NCBI RefSeq assembly: GCF_035440685.1
Contig: NZ_DAORMW010000008.1
Origin: Accumulibacter appositus
GTDB taxonomy: Bacteria > Pseudomonadota > Gammaproteobacteria > Burkholderiales > Rhodocyclaceae
Direction: 5' to 3' (one strand)
Length of the DNA stretch: 64,000 nt
The notes under the pieces were generated by a model. The model was not told where the DNA came from, ran no database searches, and was given only the letters and a program-made list of their open reading frames with translations. The position numbers and the translations under genes are program-made. Of the stretch, positions 47,922 through 57,301 are shown in pieces (positions within the stretch are counted from its first letter, which is position 1; the number at the start of each line of letters is the position of its first letter).

Positions 47922-50900
47922 TTATTGGACGACTTCGCTGCTCGGGTGCTCGACGGGTACCCAGACCCTGATCCGTGTGCCTTGTCCGGGGGACGACTCA
48001 AGTTCGATGCGACCGGCGTGCTTGTGTACGATATTGTAGGACATCGACATGCCAAGGCCGGTGCCCTTGCCGACAGGTTTGGTGGTGAAAAACGGTTCGA
48101 ATATCCTGCGTTGTACTGCCTCGCTCATGCCGCGACCGTTGTCCTTGACTTCCACCCACACCCAATTTTCCTGATGACCGGTAGATAGGGTAATCATTCC
48201 CATCCCGCGGCCTTCATCAAGCGCGTGGACGGCATTGATGATCAGGTTCATGAACACCTGATTGAGCTGTCCAGGCAGGCACTCGACCGGCGGCAGCGAG
48301 GCGTAGTGCTTGTCGACCTGGGCCTTGTATTTGACCTCATTCCAGACCACGTTGAGGGTGGATTCAAGCCCGGCATTGAGATCGGCGTACTGCCAGTCGC
48401 CTTCGCTGACGTGCGAGAAGTCTTTCAAGTCCTCGACGATCTTCTTGACGCGCCGCAGACCCTCTTCGCTCTCCTTGATCAATGCCGGCAGGTCGTCCCG
48501 TAGAAAATCGATGTCCAGCGCCTCTCTCTGCCCGGCGATGCTGGCCAGCAGTGCGCTGTCGCTGATGCCGGTCGCGGCTGTCTGGTAGGTTTCGATCAAT
48601 TCCAGCATTTGCTCGCTGTAGGACTTCAGCGTCTGCAGATTGGAGCTGACGAAGCCGACCGGATTGTTGATCTCATGCGCCACGCCGGCCGCCAGCTGGC
48701 CGATTGAGGCCATTTTCTCTGACTGTAGCAGCTGGTTCTGGGCTTCTTCGAGACGCTCGTTGAGCAGCTTGAGCTCGGCATAGTTCTTCTTGAGATCGTC
48801 TTCCGCGCGGCGCCGTTCGGTGACGTCGACACCGAACGAGAGAAGCATCTTCACTTCCCCACCCTCGTGCATTATCTGCGAGGTCCAGCTCACCAGGCGC
48901 CGCGATCCGCTGCGGATAAGGATTGCATTCTCCGCTTGGTGATTGATGGCTTCACCGGTCTGCAGCGCGTGCGCGATGGTCGCGCTGTCCTCACTCCGCC
49001 CCTCGGGCGTGGAGAAGACATCGCTCCAGCGGCGGCCGATGACTTCGTCGCGCGTATAACCGGTGAGCCGTTCTGCGTAGTCATTGAATAGGATGACTTC
49101 TCCGGAGCGCCCCAGACCGATGATGAAGCTCGGTGCCAGACGGATGACGTCTTCGGACCACGCCTTTTCCCGCAGCAGGGCATCTGCCGCCAGTTTGCGC
49201 TCGGTAATGTCCCGCAGCAGGCCGATGGCGTGCAGCTTGCCCTTCAGCAGCGTCGATGACAAAGACAGGTCGACGGGAATTTCAATACCAGCGCGATTCA
49301 GCGCCACCATTTCGACCGTCTTGCCGAGAATCCTGCCCGGCTTGCCCTGCTGAAAATCGGCGTAGGCCTGCAGGTGTGCGGCACGGAAGCGTTCGGGCAA
49401 GAGGAACTCGGCGAGCCTCTGACCGAGGGCTTCGTCCTTGCTCCAGCCGAGGATGCGCTCGGCCGCCGGGTTCCAGTAGGAGACCAAGCCGCCATCATCG
49501 ACCATCACCACGGCGTCCTGCGCCGAGTCGGTGATGGTCCGAATCGTCTGTTCCCGTTCCTGCAGGTCGGTGCAGGATTGCTGCAGTTCCCGCGTGCGTT
49601 CGCCGATCCGCGCTTCGAGCTCGTCGTTGTCGCGGCGCAGGGTCTGCTCGGCGGCGAGCAGGTCGGAGATGTCGTCCGCCGAACCAACCATGCCGAGCAA
49701 GGTGCCGTCGGCGGCGTGGCGCGGCAGAATGTGCACGCGCAGATGGCGATACTCGCCGTCAGCGCGGCGGAAACGGAAAACCTGCTCGGTGCCTCTTTGT
49801 AGCACCTTCATCCTCTCGTTCAGCGCCAGCGCCTCCGCCCGCTCCTCGGGGTGAATGCCCAGTCGCCACCCCTGACGCGCCTGTTCGTCGCTTGAGCGGC
49901 CGGTAAATGCCAACCAGGCGCGATTGTAGTAGCTCTCGCCATCGCTGCTGCTCATCCAGATCATTACCGGTGCGCTGTCGGCCAGCGAGCGGAAGCGTTG
50001 TTCACTCTCGCGTCGGCTGGCATCGGCCACGTCGCGCGCCTGCACGGCTTCCTCGAGGGCCGCGATTTTCTCCTCCATCGCCTGTGCGTGCGCCTCGCCC
50101 ATCGTTTGCAGTGAGCGGAAGTAGTCCACCTGCTCGCGCAGTTGCTGCGGCGAAATGTGCAACTCGGCGACCTGACTGGCCAGGGCGACATGCAGCGCTG
50201 CGTTTTCGCGGTCGTCAAGGCGCAGGGTCTCGCTGGCCGCCTTGCGCGCCATGGCCGCGCCGATCGCCCCGGCCAGCATGCGCTCGGCCCGGGCCGTCAA
50301 CTCGAGATAGGCCGGCCCGGAAAGGCTGCTCTCGCCCTCGGCAAGCGCGCCGCGCTGCACCTGCTCGATCGCTTGTGCCGCCTCGTGCGCCGGCAGATAG
50401 CGCGCAAACATGCGCTCGATCTGCTCGCCGACCGTCGCGTAGGCGATGCGCAGCTTGCCGTTGTCGTCGCTCTTGCGTCGCCGCGAGTTGCCGAACGGCC
50501 TGGCGTAGGCGTGGGCTACCGCCGATTGGTCATCGTCCTGTTGGCCGAGCAGTGAGCCGACGATATAGCCCGCGACGTTGAGCAGCAGCGTCCAGAAGGC
50601 CGTATTCGCGTACGGCGACCCCATATCGAGGCCGAATAGTGCTTCCGGTCGCAGGAACTCGATTGCCCACGGTCCGGAAATCAGCCATTGTGCATCGCCG
50701 AGGCCGCTGCGAATGGCCGCCGGCAAGAGCAGGGTGTAAGCCCAGGTCAACCAACCCAGCGCCAGTCCCCACCAGGCCCCGAGCTTGTTGGCGCGTGTCC
50801 AGTAGAGGCCGCCAATAGCCGCCGGAACGAACTGCAGCACCGCCGCGAACGAGATCAGGCCCATCTGGATCAGCAGGTAGCTGTTTGCCAGGCCTTCCTG

Positions 50901-52118
50901 AAAGCGGTAGGCGGCAATCAGCATTAGAAAGACGATCCCCCAGCGGATAGGCCGCAAGCCGCCGCGCAGGCGCTCGCCTATCAGGCCACGGTCGATCAGC
51001 GGCAGCACGACGTGGTTGGAGAACATGATGGCCATCGTCGTGCAGGCGACCATGATCATGCCCAGCGCCGCCGAAAATCCGCCGAGATAGGCGAGCAGGG
51101 TCAGGGCCGGGCCGCCGCGGTCGAAGGGCAAGCGAATGACCAGCCAGTCTGCCGCCGACAGAGGGTAGCCGAGGAGCAGCCCGCCGATGGCAATGGGCAG
51201 CACAAAGAGGGACATCAGCAGCAGGTAGAGCGGGAAAACCCACATCGCCGTCAGCAGATGACGTTCATCGTGATTGCCGACCACCATCACGTGAAACATC
51301 CGTGGCAGGAAGACGATCGCCGCCATCGACAGCACCAGGTAGGTCATCCAGGTGACATAGGTGCTGCCGGTCAGCGGCGCATCGACGAAGCGTTGGCGCA
51401 GTCCCGGGTCGGCGTTGAGGCGTGTCAGCAGGTCGGAAAAACCGTCGAACAGACCCCAGGTGACAAACGCGCCGACGGCGACAAAGGCCACCAGTTTGAC
51501 CAGGGATTCCACGGCCAACACCGCCATCAGGCCATGTTGCCGTTCGCGAGTATCGACCCGGCGCAGGCCGAAGCCCGCGGTGAGAAGAGCGACCACGACG
51601 ACGATCAGCTCGTCGGAAAAATGCCAGAACCCCCCGTGCTCGTGGTCATGCTCCAGGCCGGTGACGACAGTGAAGGTTTCGACCAGGGCGCGCAACTGCA
51701 GGCCGATGTACGGGAGCATGCCAAGCAGCAAAATCAAGGTGATGAAGGCGCCCATTGCCACTGAATGGCCATAGCGTTGCGTGATCAGATCCACGACGCT
51801 GGAAAAGCGGTAGCGTTGGCGCAGGTGGATCATCCGTCGTACCACTTGCCACGAACCCAGCATGACCAGGGTCGGACCGAGGTAAATGGTGGCGAAGAGC
51901 ATGCCGCTGTTCGCCGCGCTCCCGACGCTGCCGAAATAGGTCCACGAGGTGCAGTAGACGGTCAGTGACAGGGCGTAGATCAAGCCCTGGCCCGGCGCCT
52001 GGTACCCGCCAGCGGCTCGGCGCTCGGCCCAGGCACCGGCAGCGAGAAGAAGCGCGACGTAGGCCAGTATCGCGGTCAGCAGCCAGAGCGGCGAAAAGCC
52101 TCCGCCATGGCTGTTCAT
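47922..52118 (-). CDS. Sodium:solute symporter-like sensor kinase with three PAS domains
   Basis: This 1398-residue protein fuses an SSF-type permease to a sensor kinase, as in CbrA. The SSF region has about 13 membrane helices (10-525, with GLIYALSLTVYCTSWTYFGS). A linker (about 560-690) leads to PAS1 (700-825), PAS2 (855-975) and PAS3 (985-1105). HisKA has H1148 in AAGVAHEINNPVGFVSSN, and the HATPase reaches the C-terminus with DNGRGMSEAVQRRIFEPFF. It would sense a solute during transport or at the membrane. The start overlaps the stop of a small membrane protein by 4 nt; cbrX-cbrA of Pseudomonas has a like arrangement. No receiver domain is fused. Confidence 0.92.
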   Translation of the reverse strand: MNSHGGGFSPLWLLTAILAYVALLLAAGAWAERRAAGGYQAPGQGLIYALSLTVYCTSWTYFGSVGSAANSGMLFATIYLGPTLVMLGSWQVVRRMIHLRQRYRFSSVVDLITQRYGHSVAMGAFITLILLLGMLPYIGLQLRALVETFTVVTGLEHDHEHGGFWHFSDELIVVVVALLTAGFGLRRVDTRERQHGLMAVLAVESLVKLVAFVAVGAFVTWGLFDGFSDLLTRLNADPGLRQRFVDAPLTGSTYVTWMTYLVLSMAAIVFLPRMFHVMVVGNHDERHLLTAMWVFPLYLLLMSLFVLPIAIGGLLLGYPLSAADWLVIRLPFDRGGPALTLLAYLGGFSAALGMIMVACTTMAIMFSNHVVLPLIDRGLIGERLRGGLRPIRWGIVFLMLIAAYRFQEGLANSYLLIQMGLISFAAVLQFVPAAIGGLYWTRANKLGAWWGLALGWLTWAYTLLLPAAIRSGLGDAQWLISGPWAIEFLRPEALFGLDMGSPYANTAFWTLLLNVAGYIVGSLLGQQDDDQSAVAHAYARPFGNSRRRKSDDNGKLRIAYATVGEQIERMFARYLPAHEAAQAIEQVQRGALAEGESSLSGPAYLELTARAERMLAGAIGAAMARKAASETLRLDDRENAALHVALASQVAELHISPQQLREQVDYFRSLQTMGEAHAQAMEEKIAALEEAVQARDVADASRRESEQRFRSLADSAPVMIWMSSSDGESYYNRAWLAFTGRSSDEQARQGWRLGIHPEERAEALALNERMKVLQRGTEQVFRFRRADGEYRHLRVHILPRHAADGTLLGMVGSADDISDLLAAEQTLRRDNDELEARIGERTRELQQSCTDLQEREQTIRTITDSAQDAVVMVDDGGLVSYWNPAAERILGWSKDEALGQRLAEFLLPERFRAAHLQAYADFQQGKPGRILGKTVEMVALNRAGIEIPVDLSLSSTLLKGKLHAIGLLRDITERKLAADALLREKAWSEDVIRLAPSFIIGLGRSGEVILFNDYAERLTGYTRDEVIGRRWSDVFSTPEGRSEDSATIAHALQTGEAINHQAENAILIRSGSRRLVSWTSQIMHEGGEVKMLLSFGVDVTERRRAEDDLKKNYAELKLLNERLEEAQNQLLQSEKMASIGQLAAGVAHEINNPVGFVSSNLQTLKSYSEQMLELIETYQTAATGISDSALLASIAGQREALDIDFLRDDLPALIKESEEGLRRVKKIVEDLKDFSHVSEGDWQYADLNAGLESTLNVVWNEVKYKAQVDKHYASLPPVECLPGQLNQVFMNLIINAVHALDEGRGMGMITLSTGHQENWVWVEVKDNGRGMSEAVQRRIFEPFFTTKPVGKGTGLGMSMSYNIVHKHAGRIELESSPGQGTRIRVWVPVEHPSSEVVQ

Positions 52119-52381
52119 TGGCAGTCCGAGAACTGGTCGTCACTGCTCGTCGGCGGCGAGCGGTGGCGCAGGCTTCGTGAAACGATAAACAGGAGGACGA
52201 TCAGCCCGCCCCAGATCATGAAGATATAAAGGAAGAGCGTGATCGTGCCGCGTCCGCCGGCAATCTGGATCAATGGCCAGCCGACGAGAAAGGCGGCGAA
52301 CCAGGTCAGCGCGACCTGCAGTAGGGGATCGGCCAGCGGATGCACCGTCCGGGTGGTCGCGGCTTCTGCCTTTTTGGTCAT
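52115..52381 (-). CDS. Small two-helix membrane protein coupled to the symporter-kinase
   Basis: This 88-residue protein has two hydrophobic helices (about 21-42 and 47-68, with WFAAFLVGWPLIQIAGG and LYIFMIWGGLIVLLFIV). It overlaps the kinase gene at 3' (ATGA, 52115-52118) and the preceding kinase at 5' (52378-52381). Small membrane proteins encoded just before SSF transporters or SSF-kinases are common (for example CbrX before CbrA), so it is probably a subunit or regulator of the symporter domain. No named family is claimed. Confidence 0.75.
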   Translation of the reverse strand: MTKKAEAATTRTVHPLADPLLQVALTWFAAFLVGWPLIQIAGGRGTITLFLYIFMIWGGLIVLLFIVSRSLRHRSPPTSSDDQFSDCQ

Positions 52382-53583
52382 TCCGGCAGGGTCAGGGTGA
52401 CGGTCGTTCCGATCCCCGGAATGCTATCGAAGTTGATGTCGCCGCCATGGGCGCGCACGATGTCACGGGCCACCGTCAGTCCCAGGCCGCTTCCCTTGCC
52501 GACCGCGCGGGTGGTGTAGAAAGGATCGAAGACTCGTGCCAAGGCACTTGCTTCGATGCCGACGCCGTTGTCGCATACCTCGATGATCGCCTGCTGGCCG
52601 TCAAAGCTGCTGCGGACGCGCAGCTCGCCTTGCGTTCCCTTGCCGTCAATGGCCTGCGCAGCGTTGCTGAGCACTGCCAGAAAGGCTTGCGCAAGATGCC
52701 CAGGAAGGCACAACAGCGGTTTCAGCTCGCCCAGCTCGCAGATCAGCCTTGCGCCGGGCAGCAGCTTTTTCTCAGCCATCTTGCAGGCGGCGTCGAGCAG
52801 GATGTTGATATCCACGACATCCTCCTGCGGCTTGTCGACATTCGAGAAACCCTTGAGATCGTTGACGATGCGCGCGACCCGATCAATGCCGGCGATGCTG
52901 TCGCGTAGCAGGGCAGAAAAATCTTCGAGGGTGAACTCGGTGTCGGCACTGGCCAGAACGGCTTCGCCACCTGGCAGGTCCTTGACGGCGCTGGCCAGAT
53001 CGCCCAGCGTGACGAGGTAGGTTTCGGCGGTGCTCAGGTTGCTGCGCACGAAAGCGATCGGGTTGTTGATCTCGTGCGCCACACCTGCGGCGAGCGCGCC
53101 AACCGAGGCCAGGCGCTCCGCCTGGTAAGACTGGCGTTGCTGCTCGTCGCTCAGCTTCACCAGTGCCGCGACGCGGGCATCGAATTCCTCGGCAAGAGCC
53201 GTGTATCGCGCTGTCAGTTCTGCCAGCGCGGCATCTGCCCGGGTTTCCTGCTGAGCGGGTGCTTGCTCGTCGGTGACCGGCGCGGCAGCGTCAAGAAGGC
53301 AATGTGCCTGCGCCTGCCACAGCTTGGCGATCACTTGCGCTGCGGCGGCGCACATCGTCGCTTCCGCCTTTGGCGCTAGTAGATAGCCGATCACCTGCCC
53401 GTCAATGGTCAGCGCGACCCTTGGCTGCGCGGCGAGGCCAGGGGTGCCGACGATCACCGTCCCGGCGGGATCCTGCAGCGCGATCGGAGACGCGAGCAGT
53501 ACGCGTAGCGCCAGGCCAAGCTCCTCGACTTCTTTCGCCGGCCGCAACGCAAGCAAGGAAAGGCTCCGGTCAATGATGCTCAC
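52378..53583 (-). CDS. Soluble sensor histidine kinase
   Basis: This 401-residue protein has an N-terminal sensory region (about 1-105, PAS/GAF-like, with LTIDGQVIGYLLAP), a coiled coil (about 115-155), HisKA with H170 in AAGVAHEINNPIAFVRSN, and a HATPase with CDNGVGIEASALARVFDPFYTT and GSGLGLTVARDIV. It is the most divergent of the four kinases of the block. Its stop overlaps the start of the small membrane protein by 4 nt, so it is in the same operon as the symporter-kinase. Natural partner: the receiver gene ending 58 nt upstream. Confidence 0.9.
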   Translation of the reverse strand: MSIIDRSLSLLALRPAKEVEELGLALRVLLASPIALQDPAGTVIVGTPGLAAQPRVALTIDGQVIGYLLAPKAEATMCAAAAQVIAKLWQAQAHCLLDAAAPVTDEQAPAQQETRADAALAELTARYTALAEEFDARVAALVKLSDEQQRQSYQAERLASVGALAAGVAHEINNPIAFVRSNLSTAETYLVTLGDLASAVKDLPGGEAVLASADTEFTLEDFSALLRDSIAGIDRVARIVNDLKGFSNVDKPQEDVVDINILLDAACKMAEKKLLPGARLICELGELKPLLCLPGHLAQAFLAVLSNAAQAIDGKGTQGELRVRSSFDGQQAIIEVCDNGVGIEASALARVFDPFYTTRAVGKGSGLGLTVARDIVRAHGGDINFDSIPGIGTTVTLTLPE

Positions 53584-53641
53584 AGTTTCGTCCCCTGCAT
53601 GGGCGTGTGGACGCTCCCTTCGCGCTGGCGAGGCGGACGTC

Positions 53642-54208
53642 TCAATCCTTGTTCAAGGCGTCCGGGTCGAGCATCACCGAACCGTCGGGGCCCCAGTGCA
53701 CGCGGGTAATGCCCGGTTCGAGTGCTTCCAGGCGCTGGCGCTCGAAGTCCTCCGGGCTTAGCCGCCCTTGCTTCAGTCGCGCTTCGTCGGCGATGCTCTG
53801 GGTTTCGTTCTGCAACTCCTGCAAGGCCAGCGCTTGGGCGATGGTGGTCACCAGCTCGTAATCGTTCCATGGTTTGGCGATGAAGCGCAGGATGCCGGCT
53901 TCATTGATTGCGGCGATCAGCCCGTTGAGGTCGGCGTAGCCGGAGAGGATCAGGCGGGCCGCATTCGGCTGCAGCTCGCGGAACTCCTTGAGAAAGGCGA
54001 CGCCGTCCATGCCCGGCATACGGTAATCGGAAAGGACCAGGTGGTAGGGCGTGCCGAAGGCGTTTTCCAGCGCCTCAGCGGGGTCTTCAAAGGTATCCAC
54101 GGTCAGTGGGAAGATTTTGCCGCCAGCCGTACACGGCGTCATTGCCAGCAGCCGTCGCAGTGATTTGAGAATGTTCGCTTCGTCGTCTACGATCAGGATA
54201 CGCGGCAT
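53642..54208 (-). CDS. Response regulator with a short C-terminal extension
   Basis: This 188-residue protein has a receiver domain (about 1-130) with ILIVDDEANILKSLRR, the phosphoacceptor Asp in LVLSDYRMPGMDGVAF, the switch LILSGYAD and FIAKPWNDYEL. The SGYAD...KPW pattern places it in the RpfG-type receiver group. The 55-residue tail (from about 130) has no known output domain. It lies between the kinase gene and the HD-GYP regulator, all in one direction with gaps of 58 and 20 nt. Confidence 0.9.
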   Translation of the reverse strand: MPRILIVDDEANILKSLRRLLAMTPCTAGGKIFPLTVDTFEDPAEALENAFGTPYHLVLSDYRMPGMDGVAFLKEFRELQPNAARLILSGYADLNGLIAAINEAGILRFIAKPWNDYELVTTIAQALALQELQNETQSIADEARLKQGRLSPEDFERQRLEALEPGITRVHWGPDGSVMLDPDALNKD

Positions 54209-54228
54209 GGCTAAGCTCCTCCTGGAAG

Positions 54229-55548
54229 CTAACGCTGCTTGGTATGGTTACGAATGTGCAGCACCAGAGGCAGGCTTTCCCGTCTGGCGTAGGCTTGGAT
54301 TTCACGTACCAGGTTGGCGTCGAGCAGATAATCGGTGGCCAGCAGCAAGGTGCCGTCACGCGCCAGCAGGTCGCGGGCGAGGACCATGCCGACCCTGAGT
54401 TCGTCGACCGGAACCACGTTCTCCTGTCCCGGTTCGTCGTGCGGTTTGCCCAGAAGTTCGACCAGCGCGTCGATCACCTCTGGGCAATAGCGTTTGCCTC
54501 GCGATCTTACCAAGAGAGCCTTGGCGTCGTCGGCGCCGAAGCGCCTCTCGGACAGGGTGCCGATCTGCAAGCCGTCGTAGTCGTTGGCGACTGCCAGAAT
54601 GCGCCCGCCAAGCGGTATGCCGAGTCCCTGCAAGCCATCGGGAAAGCCTTGCCCATCGAAACGCTCGTGATGGACGCGAATCAGGTCGGCCGCTCCTTTC
54701 AGGTCGGCGAGCGGCAGCAGGGCGCTGGCGCCAGCGACGCTGTGCTTGCGGTAGCGCGACAACTCCTCGGAGTTCAGCTTGGGGACCGGCTTGGCGAGCA
54801 TGGCGTCAGAAAAACCGATCTTGCCGATGTCGTGGAGCAGGCCGGCAAGAAAGATATCCTGCTGCGTTTTTGCGTCCATGCCCAACTGCATGGCCAGTTT
54901 GCGCGACAGGTCGGCGACGCGGCGGGCGTGGCCACCGGCTGAGCCCTCGCGTAGCTCGATCAGCGTCGAGAAGATCTTGATGGAGACCAGAAAACTCTGC
55001 TTGAGCGTGTCGTTGGCGAGATTGAGGAAGCCATTGACCTGCTCCAACTCGGCGGTGCGTTCCTGAACCCGCGCCTCAAGGCCACTGTTCAACATCTTGA
55101 GTTCTTCGTTCTGGCTCTGCGTCAGGGCCAGCAAACGCGTGTTTTCACTCTGCAGCCGCTGGCTTTGTAGGGCATCGCGGACCATCAGCACGATATCGTT
55201 GTCGTCCCAGGGCTTGGAAACGTAGCGGTAGATCTCGCCCTTGTTGATCGCATTGACGGTTGAGGCGATGTCCGCGTAGCCCGTCAGCAAAATGCGGATC
55301 GCGCGCGGCCAACCGGCGCGAACCTTCTCCAGAAAAGCGGCGCCGTCCATTTCCGGCATGCGCATATCGGAGATGACCAGGTCGACGTCTTCCTCGGCCA
55401 GCAGTGCCAGCCCGCCGGCACCGCTCTCGGAGGTCAGGATGCGATAGCCGCAGGGGCGGAACAGGCGCCGCAAGGCGCTGAGAATCGACGGTTCGTCATC
55501 GACCAGGAGCAGCGTCGGCGGGGTGGTGGGCGAAGTCTGTTCGGTCAT
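54229..55548 (-). CDS. RpfG-like response regulator with HD-GYP domain
   Basis: This 439-residue protein has a receiver (about 13-130, Asp in LVISDMRMPEMDG, KPWDDND), a coiled coil (about 150-185) and an HD-GYP phosphodiesterase domain (about 195-380) with ELREGSAGGHARRVADLSR, the HD pair in AGLLHDIGKIG and HHERFDGQGFPDGLQG. The last motif reads G-F-P rather than G-Y-P. HD-GYP proteins degrade c-di-GMP to pGpG or GMP. The conserved HD and the HHE residues suggest an active enzyme. The ATG at 55548 starts the family N-terminus. Confidence 0.92.
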   Translation of the reverse strand: MTEQTSPTTPPTLLLVDDEPSILSALRRLFRPCGYRILTSESGAGGLALLAEEDVDLVISDMRMPEMDGAAFLEKVRAGWPRAIRILLTGYADIASTVNAINKGEIYRYVSKPWDDNDIVLMVRDALQSQRLQSENTRLLALTQSQNEELKMLNSGLEARVQERTAELEQVNGFLNLANDTLKQSFLVSIKIFSTLIELREGSAGGHARRVADLSRKLAMQLGMDAKTQQDIFLAGLLHDIGKIGFSDAMLAKPVPKLNSEELSRYRKHSVAGASALLPLADLKGAADLIRVHHERFDGQGFPDGLQGLGIPLGGRILAVANDYDGLQIGTLSERRFGADDAKALLVRSRGKRYCPEVIDALVELLGKPHDEPGQENVVPVDELRVGMVLARDLLARDGTLLLATDYLLDANLVREIQAYARRESLPLVLHIRNHTKQR

Positions 55549-55979
55549 TGTCGCGCTTGAACAACTGGGTATTGAGCCGCAGGTCCGCTGGTCGAAGAAG
55601 CTCGTAGCGAACCGCACGGCGATACGGCCCCGCTCTGGCAGGCGCTCGTCCCATTTTATTCCTCAGCGCGCTACTCTACTTCATTCCGGGCGCGCTGGAG
55701 TGCGCCATAGCGGTCTTTATGCAGATTTGGCGACGACCGCGTCGCCTGGAGGGAAGTGCAAGAGGATTTAGTCCACACCGCTGGTCGCTTTTCCAGGGGC
55801 ATAGCTTGTCGACATTCTTCGGATGGTGAAAGTCACGCGTCTTCTACCGCAGTGGGGACAAGCTAGCCTCGTGAGTCGCACATGCGATTTCTTTTCTGTC
55901 AGCGTGAGTCGACAATAGTTTTCTCAGTCGGGGTTCGAGGGAGTATCGTCCGTTTCATCGAAGTGAGAGCGTACTTGAC
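55549..55979. other. Intergenic region between divergent HD-GYP genes
   Basis: About 430 bases separate the two divergent HD-GYP genes. No plausible coding sequence, RNA gene or clear terminator is seen. It is less GC-rich than its surroundings in the part 55800-55980, which should hold the promoter of the plus-strand HD-GYP gene. No convincing -35/-10 pair was found. Confidence 0.5.
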
Positions 55980-57269
55980 ATGGAAGAACCAGTGTTCGTC
56001 GAACCGGCACGGCTTGCCATAGGCATGTTCGTGGTCCTGGACCTGTCGTGGCTTGAGCATCCCTTCAGTTTCAACAGCTTCGTCATTCGAAGTGAGGATG
56101 AGCTGGCCACCCTGCGTGCTCTGGGCCTCGAAAAAATCAGGATCGATCCCTCGCGCGGCACGGGGATCACGGTGCCAGCTGCAGTCGAGAAGCCGCCAGC
56201 GCTGCTTGCCGCCGTACCCGAAGCGGCACCTGAGGCAGCGCCCGCGGCGGTGACGCGAAGCGACCAGGAGTTGCGTATCGAGCACAACCGGGTCTTGCGT
56301 TCGAGTATTGCCAATGCCGAAAAACAAGCCGCGATTGCCGTCCGTAGCGTTCGTCAAAGCACCCGACAGTTTCTTGTCGAGCCCGGGCAGGCGATCGAAC
56401 AGGCCAATGCGCTGATTACCGGAATTGCGGAATCGCTGCTTGGTAACAGCGAGGTGATGGTTCATCTGCTCGGCGACAAGGGTAGCGACGACGAAGTCTA
56501 CCATCACTCACTCAACGTGGCGGTCCTGGCGCTGATTCTCGGCAAAGCCATGGAACTGGACAGCGAGGCCTTGCAGAGCGTCGGTGTGGCTGCCGTCTTT
56601 CACGATGTCGGGATGGCGGAGTTGCCCTCCCGGGTCCGTCTGCAGAGCGAGAACTTGACACAGGCGGAAGAGGCACTGCTGCGCAAGCACTGTGAACTGG
56701 GCGCCGGGATGGCGCTGCACAGCGGTTTGTCAAAGGCCGTCGCCTGCGCCATTTTGCAGCATCACGAACATCTGGACGGCTCGGGTTACCCCAATCGCCT
56801 GTCGGGCGAGCAGATCGGCCGGGCGGCGCGCATCATTGCCATCGTCAATCACTATGATCACCTGTGTAATCCGGCGAAAGCCGCCGCGGTCACTCCGTAT
56901 GAGGCCTTGTCGACGATGTTTGCCAGAAACCGGAGTTGGTTCGATGCGGCAATGCTCACGAAACTGGTGCATGTGCTCGGTGTCTATCCGCCGGGGAGTA
57001 TCGTGCAGCTTTCCAGCGGCGATACGGCAATGGTAATATCGGTCAACTCGGCGCGGCCCTTGCGGCCCATGCTGCTGGTTTACGACGCGCTGATCCCGAA
57101 GGCCGAGGCGATCATTCTCGATCTTGAGCAGGCGCCGCAGATCAGCATCAGCAAGGCGCTTCGGGCCGGCAGCCTGCCACCCCCGGTAAACGAGTACCTG
57201 AGCCCAAGAAAACGGGTGGCGTACTTTTTCGGCGACGGTGCGTGCGCAGACTCGGACAAAGAGTCATGA
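55980..57269 (+). CDS. HD-GYP domain protein with N-terminal DUF3391
   Basis: This 429-residue protein starts with a DUF3391 domain (about 1-60: ARLAIGMFVVLDLSWLEHPF) joined by an Ala/Pro-rich linker to an HD-GYP domain (about 150-320) with YHHSLNVAVLALILGKAM, FHDVGMAELPSRV, HHEHLDGSGYPNRLSGEQIG and RIIAIVNHYDHLC. A C-terminal PilZ-like or dimer extension follows (VYPPGSIVQLSSGDTAMVIS). This is the architecture of Pseudomonas HD-GYP phosphodiesterases (such as PA4108/PA4781 relatives). It probably degrades c-di-GMP, and the full GYP motif is kept. Confidence 0.92.
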   Translation: MEEPVFVEPARLAIGMFVVLDLSWLEHPFSFNSFVIRSEDELATLRALGLEKIRIDPSRGTGITVPAAVEKPPALLAAVPEAAPEAAPAAVTRSDQELRIEHNRVLRSSIANAEKQAAIAVRSVRQSTRQFLVEPGQAIEQANALITGIAESLLGNSEVMVHLLGDKGSDDEVYHHSLNVAVLALILGKAMELDSEALQSVGVAAVFHDVGMAELPSRVRLQSENLTQAEEALLRKHCELGAGMALHSGLSKAVACAILQHHEHLDGSGYPNRLSGEQIGRAARIIAIVNHYDHLCNPAKAAAVTPYEALSTMFARNRSWFDAAMLTKLVHVLGVYPPGSIVQLSSGDTAMVISVNSARPLRPMLLVYDALIPKAEAIILDLEQAPQISISKALRAGSLPPPVNEYLSPRKRVAYFFGDGACADSDKES

Positions 57270-57301
57270 GTGGTCGCCATGGCGCCCAGATCATGGCTCC
57301 C

